35,562 bases of DNA from assembly GCA_029213195.1 (NCBI GenBank), contig JARGNI010000022.1:1-35562 (forward strand), in the 5' to 3' direction. Under the pieces are notes generated by a model. The model was not told where the DNA came from, did not search any database, and was given only the letters and a program-made list of their open reading frames with translations. Shown here piece after piece: positions 7,228 to 15,642 of the stretch. Source of the DNA: Verrucomicrobiales bacterium. GTDB lineage: Bacteria > Verrucomicrobiota > Verrucomicrobiia > Verrucomicrobiales > DEV007. Numbering within the stretch: the stretch's first letter is position 1; each line of letters begins with the position of its first letter. The translations under genes and the position numbers were made by a program.

Positions 7228-8667
7228 TTATCGATCGGGATAGTCCTCTCCCGACCAACTCTCCAGGACAGAACGCTGCCAGTCTTCGAGAGCTTGCTGC
7301 ATGGCTTCGACTCGTTCCGGATTTTCCGAGAACACGTTCGTCGCCTCCATCGGGTCGTCCTCCAGGTGATAGAGCTCCCAGGTCACCTTGGCTCCCTTGG
7401 AACCCTGGATGCGATGCAACTTCCACGGCCAGTCGGTCCAGGCAGCGTGACCGTGCAGATCCTCGGGATCGCGACGGGGAAATTCCGCGGTGTTCTTGAG
7501 AATTCTCTCAGGGTGGGGATTGGCCGCACCCGCTTCACGAGCCTCGAGCAGTGCCTTGATGATGCGATCGCTGTGAGTCGATTGCCCTGACATATACCCA
7601 TGCCAGAACCCCATGGGCGGGTGATCCTCCTCTTCTCCATCGAGAATAGCGACAAGGGAAACCCCATCGAGTCGGGGCTGGGGATCGACCTTCGCTCCTG
7701 CGATCTCCAGCAGGGTTGGGTAGAGATCGGAGGAATTGACCGGAGTATTGATCTCACCGGCCTCATACCGGCTTGGCCATTCCAACACCGCAGGGACGCG
7801 AAGTCCTCCCTCATAGATCGAGCCTTTCTTCTTCCGTCCGCCGGAGGAAGCCTCCACGAGTCCCCCGTTGTCGCTGTGATAGAGAAACAAGGTATTCTCC
7901 GCGATCCCGAGGTCCCGTAAGCTCTGTCGGAGTCTCCCGATCTGCTCGTCGATCAGGGTGATCTCTCGGAAGTAGCCGGCAGACTTGGAATTCTTCTCCT
8001 CGTTGTAGAGAGTCGAAGCGTTGTCCACTTCCTGGGGGAGCTCTCCAAAAGGAGCGTGGGGCGACGGGAACCAGGTCACGGTGAACATCGGCTTTCCTCC
8101 ATCATGGTGTTTTTCGAGGAACTCGACAGTCGCATCCATACTGACGACCGTACCGGGCCCCTCGATCTTCTCGTAGTCCCCGTTGCGACTGAGGTAGGGA
8201 TCGTTGTCGAAGAAGTTCAAACCGGAGAGCCATTCGTCGAACCCCTGTCCTCCGGGAGAGGTAGGGCTCCCTGGCTGCACCGATCCGATATGCCATTTCC
8301 CGAAGTGCCCCGTCACATAGCCGGCTTCCTTCAGCGCTTCCGCAATCGTGATCTCATCGGGTCTCAGATAATGACCATGATTCGGAACATTTCCTCGAAA
8401 CGGATGCCGTCCTGTCATGACGCTGGCGCGAGTCGGAGAACACACCGGAGCCGCGGCGTAGAAGCGGTTGAACACCACTCCCACCTTCGCCATGTCATCG
8501 AGGTTCGGCGTCTGAACAAACGGGTGCCCGGTGAATCCACAATCCCCGTAGCCATGGTCGTCTGCCATGACCAGCACGATGTGGGGTCGTTCGGAGGCGA
8601 TCCCGGCGGAAGCAAAAAGCAGGGAAAAAGAGACCAGGCAGAATCGGAGAAGACGGAAGGGAGTCAT
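7228..8667 (-). CDS. Arylsulfatase A-type sulfatase, exported
   Basis: A 479-residue protein from the ATG at 8667, which begins a signal peptide (MTPFRLLRFCLVSFSLLFASAGIA); an upstream ATG at 8730 adds a non-signal-like extension. The catalytic signature is CSPTR with Cys76. The first metal loop is ADDHGYGD (about 35-42) and the second is HSDNGG. KWHIG and the C-terminal ELYHLEDDPMEATNVFSENPE block are also typical. It probably hydrolyses sulfate esters of a glycan in the periplasm. It is divergent from the exported protein at 8794, with 126 bases between the starts that hold an 8-bp inverted repeat. Confidence 0.93.
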   Translation of the reverse strand: MTPFRLLRFCLVSFSLLFASAGIASERPHIVLVMADDHGYGDCGFTGHPFVQTPNLDDMAKVGVVFNRFYAAAPVCSPTRASVMTGRHPFRGNVPNHGHYLRPDEITIAEALKEAGYVTGHFGKWHIGSVQPGSPTSPGGQGFDEWLSGLNFFDNDPYLSRNGDYEKIEGPGTVVSMDATVEFLEKHHDGGKPMFTVTWFPSPHAPFGELPQEVDNASTLYNEEKNSKSAGYFREITLIDEQIGRLRQSLRDLGIAENTLFLYHSDNGGLVEASSGGRKKKGSIYEGGLRVPAVLEWPSRYEAGEINTPVNSSDLYPTLLEIAGAKVDPQPRLDGVSLVAILDGEEEDHPPMGFWHGYMSGQSTHSDRIIKALLEAREAGAANPHPERILKNTAEFPRRDPEDLHGHAAWTDWPWKLHRIQGSKGAKVTWELYHLEDDPMEATNVFSENPERVEAMQQALEDWQRSVLESWSGEDYPDR

Positions 8668-8728
8668 GGGAGAAGGCTGCCAGATGTCCCCCTTTGAGGC
8701 AATCTCATCTCTCACCGACTGGTGGCGC

Positions 8729-8773
8729 ATATCTCAACGACATTTTTCCGTGGAGCATTTCATTCTGAGATAT
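8729..8773. promoter_or_regulatory. 8-bp inverted repeat in a divergent intergenic region
   Basis: ATATCTCA at 8729-8736 is the exact reverse complement of TGAGATAT at 8766-8773, with 29 bases between. It lies between the sulfatase start (8667, minus) and the exported protein start (8794, plus). It is a candidate operator; no regulator gene is adjacent. Confidence 0.4.
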
Positions 8774-8793
8774 ACTCCCCTCGAAAGTTCTGG

Positions 8794-9513
8794 ATGAATT
8801 TCTCTCCCAAAAGAATCCGTTGCGGTCATCGGCGACACCCCCGAAGCCTCGAGTTTCTCGGTGCCACATTGGCGTTCCTGCTCGTGAGCGGTTCCCTGCA
8901 GGCCAGCGACCTCCCCGCTTCCGGAGTGCCCCTTCCCGAAGTCCTGGAAGAGACCGACTTTGACGAGTTGAAAAATCAGTCCCCCTTTGTCAGAACCCTC
9001 GACCCCTCGGAGTCCTTGATCCTCGTTGGCCTTGCGAAGATCGATGGAGAACTGGTGGCGACTTTGCGAGAGCGGGTGACAAAGAAGACTCACATCCTGA
9101 CCTCCAAGGACAACGAAGAGGGCTGGCGAATCGTGGGCGTCGACGGAGACCTCTCCGACCTCGGCACCGTCGAAGCGCAGATCTCCTTCGCGGAGCAAGT
9201 CTACGCCATCCGCTACGACCAGCAGATGATCACTCCTCCGACCCTCCCCAAGTGGCGGAGGACGATCAAGCTCTCCGAGAAGGAGCAGAAATACGTGGTC
9301 TACCAGGCGCAGAATTTTCGACGAGGAATCAGCGGAGACGGCTATCGAGGAGCAACCCCGCCAGCCCTGGCCGACAAATTGTCCCGTATCTCTCAGGGCC
9401 AACGGGAAGAGATCATTGCCCGACTCCGGGACATGGACAATCGAGGAATCAGTAGCGAAGACCGTCAAAAGGCGGCTCACCAGATGACCGATCGCGCAAT
9501 TCGAGCCCGCTGA
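8794..9513 (+). CDS. Exported protein of unknown function
   Basis: A 239-residue protein from ATG 8794 (MNFSPKRIRCGHRRHPRS); an in-frame ATG at 8722 would put 24 residues ahead of the basic region. A basic N-terminus is followed by a hydrophobic core (FLGATLAFLLVSGSLQAS), a signal peptide ending about residue 38. The middle (ESLILVGLAKIDGELVATLRERVTKKTHILTSKDNEEGWRIVGVDGD) resembles the regularly spaced strands of small periplasmic domains found in Verrucomicrobiota, with no family I can name. The C-terminal third is charged and helical. Nothing in it identifies an enzyme. Confidence 0.7.
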   Translation: MNFSPKRIRCGHRRHPRSLEFLGATLAFLLVSGSLQASDLPASGVPLPEVLEETDFDELKNQSPFVRTLDPSESLILVGLAKIDGELVATLRERVTKKTHILTSKDNEEGWRIVGVDGDLSDLGTVEAQISFAEQVYAIRYDQQMITPPTLPKWRRTIKLSEKEQKYVVYQAQNFRRGISGDGYRGATPPALADKLSRISQGQREEIIARLRDMDNRGISSEDRQKAAHQMTDRAIRAR

Positions 9514-9651
9514 TCGAGAGCCTGCAGCCAGTACAACCTGCGAGTTTCGCTCTCATCGATTCTTACAAGTGCCTGACAATTTCACGGGATTGATGGGGTA
9601 GTATTGGATATCGTTCATGTTCAATCCTCGATTCTCATAAGACATCCACCC

Positions 9652-10164
9652 ATGAAACTCCCAGTTCTATCCTTACTTCTTTGCCTTTTTCTGACTTCTT
9701 GCACCGAAGAGGAATCCCAGCTGCAAGCCGACCTCAATGCGCAAACCTGGAATCTCACGAAATTGACGCTCGACGGAAAGGACGTGGACCTCTCTCCCTC
9801 GCCACTGGAAGATCGCACCTTGCATTTCCACGGTGGACGTGTGGCCGGAACTGCAGGAGTGAATACCTTCCAAGTCACCTTCAAGATCACCGATCCTGAC
9901 ATCCTTTCACCGACTCCCGACGGTGGCGGGATGACCGAAATGGACGGCCCTCCCCACATCATGGAACTGGAAAGCGTCTATCTTTCAGCACTCTGGAAGG
10001 TGAGAAAGGCTGAGATAAAAGATGAAACCTTGACCTTGTCAGGTGATGGAGTCCTGATGAAGCTCGTAGGCACCCCTGCTCCACCTATCGCTCCCGTAAA
10101 TCCCGAGGATACCGATTCGCGCAGCGTCGATGACGAGGATCTCAACAGCGCCGAAAGGCCGTAA
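9652..10164 (+). CDS. META-domain-like lipoprotein
   Basis: A 170-residue lipoprotein from ATG 9652. The signal MKLPVLSLLLCLFLTSC ends in a good lipobox (L-T-S-C, Cys17). The mature part shows the META/HslJ pattern: W-N-L-T-K-L-T-L-D-G, then a strand LHFHGGRVAGTAGVNTFQVTF, in which G-x-x-G-x-N-x-F is the usual core. META domains occur in heat-shock or stress-related lipoproteins (HslJ) whose function is not fixed. The C-terminal end (APPIAPVNPEDTDSRSVDDEDL) is proline-rich then acidic and probably disordered. It lies after a 138-base gap and is convergent with the SGNH-like gene. Confidence 0.72.
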   Translation: MKLPVLSLLLCLFLTSCTEEESQLQADLNAQTWNLTKLTLDGKDVDLSPSPLEDRTLHFHGGRVAGTAGVNTFQVTFKITDPDILSPTPDGGGMTEMDGPPHIMELESVYLSALWKVRKAEIKDETLTLSGDGVLMKLVGTPAPPIAPVNPEDTDSRSVDDEDLNSAERP

Positions 10165-10178
10165 GGTTCCCCGTCCCT

Positions 10179-10892
10179 TTACCGATCGAGGACCTCGAGA
10201 ATCTCCTCGACCAGGGGAGTGTGGAGAGGAGCCTCTTTCCCCGAAAGCGCCTTGGCATAACCATTGAAGGGCGGGTGTCGCTCGTCGCCTTCGAAATGCT
10301 CCATGACATGGCGATGGAGATCCACGATGGGGATTTCCTCCCGCTTCATGACCCGTGAAGCAATGGCATTGTAGTCGGCGGGGGAACCCCCATCGAAAAG
10401 GTTCTCCTGAAAATTCCGGTATGGGCCTTTCGAGGTTTCTCCGGAAATCAGGGGAGTCGTATGTCCCCAGATCACCTTCGCACCGGTAGCCCGGAGCCGC
10501 CTCGTGAGACGAGACAGGTTCTCCTCATACTGCTCTGGTGAGGTGACTCGCACTCCCCCGGAAAATTTGCTCATTGCCCGAATCTCGCGAGTGCCGGGAT
10601 CCTTGTAGAAAAGATCGCCGAGACCGAAGCTCAAGTAGATCATGTCCCACTCACCTGAATCGAGAATTTCTTCGATCCTTTCGAGAGCACTGCCCGTGTC
10701 GTAGACTTCCACCTTGGGGAAGACCATCTTTGCCTTCCCCTTGAGTTCCTTTCCAGCCGGAGTGACGACTTGATTCTTCTGAAACGAATCCACAAGACAC
10801 AGAACCTGAGGCACCGCCGTCTCATCCGACTGAACTCTTACGTAAGAGCCGAACGAAAGCGCCAGGACGAATAGGGTGGCGAGACGAGACAT
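10179..10892 (-). CDS. SGNH/GDSL-hydrolase-like exported protein
   Basis: A 237-residue protein with an N-terminal signal (MSRLATLFVLALSFGSYVRVQS). SGNH-type blocks can be placed: VLCLVDSF in place of the GDS block (Ser kept, preceding Gly replaced by Val), YLSFGLGDL in place of the G-x-N-D block (Asn replaced by Gly), and IVDLHRHVMEHFEGDERHPPFNGYAKAL, which carries the Asp and His expected at the end. The weakened oxyanion positions leave activity uncertain. It is the last gene of an operon: its start codon lies 3 bases after the stop of the DUF1552 gene. SGNH esterases often deacylate sugars, but the substrate here is unknown. Confidence 0.75.
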   Translation of the reverse strand: MSRLATLFVLALSFGSYVRVQSDETAVPQVLCLVDSFQKNQVVTPAGKELKGKAKMVFPKVEVYDTGSALERIEEILDSGEWDMIYLSFGLGDLFYKDPGTREIRAMSKFSGGVRVTSPEQYEENLSRLTRRLRATGAKVIWGHTTPLISGETSKGPYRNFQENLFDGGSPADYNAIASRVMKREEIPIVDLHRHVMEHFEGDERHPPFNGYAKALSGKEAPLHTPLVEEILEVLDR

Positions 10893-10895
10893 GAA

Positions 10896-12239
10896 TCAGC
10901 CCAGGATCTCGGTCAGCTCGCCGGTGCTATCGGCAAATTCCTCGACCGGGGTGTCCACCGCATTGAGCATGGAGACAAACAGGTTCGAGAGGGGAACCTT
11001 GCGACTCTCGTCGAAGGCATGGAGATGCCCATGGCGAAAGCCAAGTCGATTTCCACCTGCCACCTGGATGGGATAGTCCCGGGTGCTGTGAGATCCATGC
11101 GGATGCGCCGATCCCCAGAGCACGACGGTGGAATCGAGCATATTTCCCTCGCCCTCCGGAGTATCGCGGAGACGCTGAAGGAAGTAGGAATGCTGCTCGG
11201 CCCGCCATTTTTCCCAGAGTCCGGAAGCTTCCTCGGGGCGTTTGTGAGCGATGTCGTGGGTGGCACCAGTGTATCCGAAAAGCTTGTTGGCAAAGTTCCC
11301 CACGAGGTTTCCCGTGGAATGCTCGCTCTCGGTCATGAAGGTCGCGAAGCGGGTCGAATCCGTCTGGAGCGCCAGGTAGAGAAGGTCATACATGCAACGG
11401 ATGTATTCCGTCGGGTCCTCGTAGGTAGCATCGAGATTCAACCCTTCCGAATCAATCTCCGGGAGGGGTTCGTGAGTCCAGCGACTGGTGCGCTCGACCC
11501 GCTGCTCGAGGGCTCGGACCGACTCGAGATATTCGTCCATCTTTTCGCGGTCTTCCGCTCCCAGTTTCCCGTGCAGAGAACGATAGTTCTCCATCATGAG
11601 GTCGAGGACACTGGCCTCGCGTTTCAACTCGGAACGCACATCGCCGACTGTCTTGTTCGCATAGGGCTGGAAGAGGCGATTGAAGATTTCCTGGGGACGT
11701 TTCAGGGCCGGAATAGGTCGACCGGGCCCGGCGTGAGAAAGCGTCTTGGACATCCCGTAGGATCCGGTGCCCCCTTCGCTGCCCAACACGAGCGAGGGGT
11801 AACGCGTCTTGTGCCCATTCACCTTGGCAGCGAGCTGATCGACGGAGATATTGTTGGTTTTCTCCGGACCCGTCATGTCGGCTCCCGTGGCAAAGACATC
11901 GCCACAGCTGTGTCCTCCGAGGCCATAACCTCCTGCATGATCGAGCCCTCGCAGGTAGGTGAGCGAGTCCTGGACCGGTTCGAAAGGAGCGGAAGCCCGA
12001 TTCAGGGTGATCGGCCCATTGTCGTGCCGGGGATACCAGCTCCACTCGTGCGCCTTCCCGTCTGCAGTTTTCGGGTCGTAAATTCCGTAGGCAATGTAGC
12101 TGACCACCAATCTCTTGGGACGTCCTTCGCCGGCAAGCCCCTTGGCCCAGCTCATGCCATTGAGGAAGGGGAGTCCAAGGGCGAGTCCTCCACCGCGGAG
12201 AACGTCTCTTCGGTTCAAATGCCAGGATTTCATTTTCAT
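10896..12239 (-). CDS. DUF1552 Tat-exported protein
   Basis: A 447-residue protein. Its Tat-type signal is NRRDVLRGGGLALGLPFLNG at residues 9-28. The body matches DUF1552 (PF07586), a family of secreted proteins of Planctomycetota and Verrucomicrobiota almost always encoded beside DUF1592-type cytochrome proteins. Recognisable stretches are PFEPVQDSLTYLRGLDHAGG, GGHSCGDVFATGADM and DSTVVLWGSAHPHG. It begins with ATGA overlapping the stop of the DUF1592 gene (12236-12239) and ends 3 bases before the SGNH-like gene, so all three are translationally linked. The biochemical activity of the family is not established. Confidence 0.93.
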   Translation of the reverse strand: MKMKSWHLNRRDVLRGGGLALGLPFLNGMSWAKGLAGEGRPKRLVVSYIAYGIYDPKTADGKAHEWSWYPRHDNGPITLNRASAPFEPVQDSLTYLRGLDHAGGYGLGGHSCGDVFATGADMTGPEKTNNISVDQLAAKVNGHKTRYPSLVLGSEGGTGSYGMSKTLSHAGPGRPIPALKRPQEIFNRLFQPYANKTVGDVRSELKREASVLDLMMENYRSLHGKLGAEDREKMDEYLESVRALEQRVERTSRWTHEPLPEIDSEGLNLDATYEDPTEYIRCMYDLLYLALQTDSTRFATFMTESEHSTGNLVGNFANKLFGYTGATHDIAHKRPEEASGLWEKWRAEQHSYFLQRLRDTPEGEGNMLDSTVVLWGSAHPHGSHSTRDYPIQVAGGNRLGFRHGHLHAFDESRKVPLSNLFVSMLNAVDTPVEEFADSTGELTEILG

Positions 12240-14827
12240 AGGTCTGGGGTGGATGGAGAGGGAAAAAGAAAAAGGTCACTGAGGCAAACGGAAAGAACCA
12301 GGTCTCGCCACCGAGCATCCCGGCCCTGGGCTTCCTTGACAAGCGCTTCGATCGCATAGCGATCGCGATACGTGAGTTCTCTGCCGATACCGTAGGTTAC
12401 GAGACGTTCCGTAACATTCCGAACGATGTCTTCGGCGCGATCCCTGAGAAGATAATTCTTGAGCTCGTCGACTCCGTCGATCTCGGGCCCATGAGGCACT
12501 CGAGCCGAGGCTTCCACCGGAACGGTGAGGAGTTTCTCAAGGGCTTCTTCGTAACCTTGCAGATCGCGGTGCACCGTTTCGCTGAACCGTGGAATGCGAG
12601 TCCCTGGCCCGGGGACAACCGGCTGAAACTGGCCCGCTGCATTGTATTCCTCAAAAGGAATGCCCCAGGGATCGAGACGGACATGACAATCATTGCAACC
12701 TTCCTGGGTCCTGTGCTGACGGAGCAGATCCTTGATCGAAACGGCCGTCTCCGCCGACTCTCCGGTCGTATCGCTCAGGGCAGGAACTTCCGCGGGAGGT
12801 GGCTTGACCTTGTCCCCGAGAATCGCCTCGCGGAGCCAGACCGCCCGATAGATCGGGTGAGGCGCCGACCCGGTGCCATTTCCTACCAGGATGGACCCAT
12901 GCGTAAGCAATCCGCCCAATCGATCCTCCTTCTCGAGAGGAACCCGGCGAAAGCCGATCCCCTTGACCCCGTCGACTCCGTAGTGGGCTGCGAGCGGTTC
13001 GTTGAGCCAACCAAAATCCGAGTCGACAATGTCGAGGACCGGGCGGTTCCCCCGGATCAATTCGGCAATGAAGCCGCTCGTTTCCTGCAGCATGTAATCG
13101 CGGATCGTCGGTCGAAAGAGCACCTCCTGCCCTCGACGCTCGCCGTTGGGCACGGTGTAGAGAAACCGGGGAAACAGGTCGCGATTGATATTGATCGCCT
13201 TCGCTTTTTCGAGGCTCAACCACTGCAAAGAGAAATTCTCCACAAAGTCGGCACTGCGCTCGTCGTCGAGGAGGCGCTGGACTTGCTTCTCGAGGATCGC
13301 TGGATTCTTCAGGTTTCCTTTTCCGGCCAGGACCAGCAACTCTTCATCCGGCATCGAGCCCCAAAGAAAATAGGACAGGCGCGAAGCGAGTTCGTAATCC
13401 GCGATTGTCACCCCATCCCCCGCCACGGTGTGATACAGAAACTGCGGAGCAATCAGCACCATCGACAGGGTTTCCCGCATCGTTGCTTCCAAGGTTCCGA
13501 ACTCCGGCTCCAGCATTTGATAGAGTCGGAAAAAGCGCTCCAGTTCCTGGGCCGAGGGCGGTCGGCGAAAGGCTCGCCCCATGAATCGTTCGAGAACGAG
13601 ACGCACGTATTCCTCGGGATCGCTTTCCCTTTCTGGCGAGTCAAAAAGAATCCGGGTGTGGTGGTGAGGAGGCCACGTATCGGCAACCGGCGCTTCGAAC
13701 TCGATCGACCGGACGACCACCCGCGGAGCGTCGAATTTCCAGTCGTTGTCGAGATGGTTCCTCCGATGATCGTTGAGACGCCCATTGTCGAACAGATTCT
13801 GGGCGTAGAGATAACGAGTCGATGGTAGCTGCCCCTTGTCGGTGACCTTGCCTACCTGGATCGGATGATTCTCGATCCGACCGCGAAACTCGAATTCCTG
13901 GAGATCATCGACCTTGTTCTTCAACAAGACCGACCCCACCGGTTCGTAGTCACCTGTGCCAGCATCGCTTCGAAGATGCGACCCCATGACGAGACGAAGA
14001 GGAACTTGGTCGTGGCCAAGGGGAAGAATCGCAGCCGCCTTGATGCGAATCCGGTACTCGCCCCTCTCGGGCCACTGCTTCAGAACGACTCCGTTTCCAA
14101 CCGTTCCCCGCCGAGTCCCATAGACCCCGACCTCGTCCGGCTGACTCTCCGCGAGAATGGATCCCCGAGGGTCGAAGGTCCATTCCTGTCGCACAACTTG
14201 CGGTTCACCCGGGTCGACAATGGCGCTGGCGAGAGCCTCCCGGGCATTGTCGAGATAGCGATCGACCTGGTCCGGCCCAAGCAGCATGAACTCTGCTGTA
14301 TTGTTGAAATGATAGGGTTTGTGAGGATCTTCAGGAAGCTTCTCCGCCAGGTTGAGCTCGAAACCGAAGAGATCCCGCATCGTATTCTGGTATTCGAAGT
14401 TGGTCAGTCGACGCGCCGTCGGCTCGGGGGCAACCTGACTGGCACTTCGGATCGCTTCGCGTAGACCCGCATCGATCCACTTCGCCACCGCGCTCTTCCG
14501 CTCATCGGAGGGTTGGAGTTCGTCTTCCGGAGGCATCTCCCCCGACTTCAGGACTTCCAACACGAGTTCCCATCGCTCCAACTCGAGCCCCGCAAGAAGG
14601 TCTCCGTCGAGGGAGTGCAGGGTGATATCGCCCTTGCTCTTCTCTGGACCGTGACATTGGAAACAATGCTCCTCGAAAAAGGGCTTCACGTGATCCGCAT
14701 ACCCGGCCAAACCCGCGGGAATTTCGGTGCCCTGCCCGGGGACCAGGAACCCAACCACCGAAAAGAACAAGATTGCTCTCCGAAACAAAGGCAAACGCGG
14801 TAGGAGAGCCAGGCAGGAGGCGAACAT
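12236..14827 (-). CDS. Planctomycete-type cytochrome c / DUF1587-1595-1592-1588-1585 protein
   Basis: An 863-residue exported protein. After the signal peptide (about 1-33) comes a planctomycete cytochrome c domain with a haem motif CFQCH (Cys55, Cys58, His59). Then follow the usual domains in order: DUF1587 (RRLTNFEYQNTMRDLFG), DUF1595, DUF1592 (YELASRLSYFLWGSMPDEELL), DUF1588 (LTHGSILVGNGTG) and DUF1585. A second CxxCH-type motif, CNDCHVRLDP, sits at 711-720 just before DUF1585. The length is normal for the family. It is the first gene of the three-gene operon. A periplasmic electron-transfer or oxidative role is inferred from the haem motifs; the substrate is unknown. Confidence 0.94.
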   Translation of the reverse strand: MFASCLALLPRLPLFRRAILFFSVVGFLVPGQGTEIPAGLAGYADHVKPFFEEHCFQCHGPEKSKGDITLHSLDGDLLAGLELERWELVLEVLKSGEMPPEDELQPSDERKSAVAKWIDAGLREAIRSASQVAPEPTARRLTNFEYQNTMRDLFGFELNLAEKLPEDPHKPYHFNNTAEFMLLGPDQVDRYLDNAREALASAIVDPGEPQVVRQEWTFDPRGSILAESQPDEVGVYGTRRGTVGNGVVLKQWPERGEYRIRIKAAAILPLGHDQVPLRLVMGSHLRSDAGTGDYEPVGSVLLKNKVDDLQEFEFRGRIENHPIQVGKVTDKGQLPSTRYLYAQNLFDNGRLNDHRRNHLDNDWKFDAPRVVVRSIEFEAPVADTWPPHHHTRILFDSPERESDPEEYVRLVLERFMGRAFRRPPSAQELERFFRLYQMLEPEFGTLEATMRETLSMVLIAPQFLYHTVAGDGVTIADYELASRLSYFLWGSMPDEELLVLAGKGNLKNPAILEKQVQRLLDDERSADFVENFSLQWLSLEKAKAININRDLFPRFLYTVPNGERRGQEVLFRPTIRDYMLQETSGFIAELIRGNRPVLDIVDSDFGWLNEPLAAHYGVDGVKGIGFRRVPLEKEDRLGGLLTHGSILVGNGTGSAPHPIYRAVWLREAILGDKVKPPPAEVPALSDTTGESAETAVSIKDLLRQHRTQEGCNDCHVRLDPWGIPFEEYNAAGQFQPVVPGPGTRIPRFSETVHRDLQGYEEALEKLLTVPVEASARVPHGPEIDGVDELKNYLLRDRAEDIVRNVTERLVTYGIGRELTYRDRYAIEALVKEAQGRDARWRDLVLSVCLSDLFLFPSPSTPDL

Positions 14828-14932
14828 GGAAGGGATTGAAAAACGGGAAGTCGAGAAATGAAAGAACCCTGACCTGACTCGCCCCGAATTCAGGTCCGCC
14901 GCCTCAGGATCTCACGCAAAGGGACCATGGCT

Positions 14933-14960
14933 GAAAGCGGACCACCCAGGCCCTTGGGAA
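14933..14960. repeat. Possible decayed copy of the 126-bp repeat hairpin element
   Basis: The string GAAAGCGGACC that begins the second hairpin of the 126-bp repeat recurs here exactly, but the right arm is lost and no stem forms. It lies in the 162-base gap between the DUF1592 gene and the L,D-transpeptidase gene. Eleven identical bases could be chance. Confidence 0.3.
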
Positions 14961-14989
14961 CCCTCTTCGAAGACCCAAAGGCGAGACCG

Positions 14990-15481
14990 TCACGACCGGT
15001 AAATTCGAATCGGGGTTCCGACGTCAAGCCAACGGAAGAGCTTGCGAGCGGGGTTCATGCCACTGATCGGCACACGGATGCAGCCCTTGGACGCTGGATA
15101 GTTGGGCACCTCCGTGAAACCGTGGATGAAGATATTCCCCGTCACCTGGACGCTCCAGGGCATCGGAGCATTGTGATAGAGACTCGAATAGTGAGTGGCG
15201 GACTTGTAAGGGCCAGCACGAAACCGCCCGGTCGGGGTATTTCCCGTGCGACCAGAGCTGATTCGGGTCTTCATGTAGAGACGGTTGCCGTTGTAGGCGT
15301 AGAGCCGCTGCTTGCTCAGATCGATCTCAACCCGCTTGCCGACATGATTCGTCTGCGAGGAACTGGAACTCGTGGAACCGAATAGGGTGTTCAAAAGCGG
15401 TCGGTCCTGCGCGCCCGAATGGGAAACGCTGAATGCCATCGCCACGGCGAAAAGAAGGAAGGAGGCTCGAGAAAGTTTCAT
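14990..15481 (-). CDS. L,D-transpeptidase (YkuD domain), exported
   Basis: A 163-residue protein from ATG 15481, which starts a signal peptide (MKLSRASFLLFAVAMAFSVSHSGA); an upstream ATG at 15517 is less likely. A short serine-rich linker (STSSSSSQ) precedes the YkuD domain: EIDLSKQRLYAYNGNRL, then the catalytic block with His120 and Cys134 (IHGF, then SKGCIRVP). YkuD enzymes cross-link peptidoglycan stem peptides through the 3-3 bond or attach proteins to the wall, acting in the periplasm. The domain is complete. It stands on the minus strand, with its start 161 bases from the plus-strand lactonase-like gene. Confidence 0.92.
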   Translation of the reverse strand: MKLSRASFLLFAVAMAFSVSHSGAQDRPLLNTLFGSTSSSSSQTNHVGKRVEIDLSKQRLYAYNGNRLYMKTRISSGRTGNTPTGRFRAGPYKSATHYSSLYHNAPMPWSVQVTGNIFIHGFTEVPNYPASKGCIRVPISGMNPARKLFRWLDVGTPIRIYRS

Positions 15482-15642
15482 GGGGGAATCATCACGCAAT
15501 CTTGATACCAAGAGCAAGCGTTTCTTTGTCGCATCTTCGAGCGAAGCAAACGACTCATGCTTTCAATCCGGCATCCATCTCTTCCCCCACTCCGAATGAC
15601 CGTAACTTGACCACTCGTCCGGAAATGGGGATGGTTCCCCCG

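Noticed and set aside
11019-13828. Long plus-strand ORFs opposite the DUF1552 and DUF1592 genes
   Set aside because: Both are opposite a coupled operon of clear families; the plus-strand translations show no domain.
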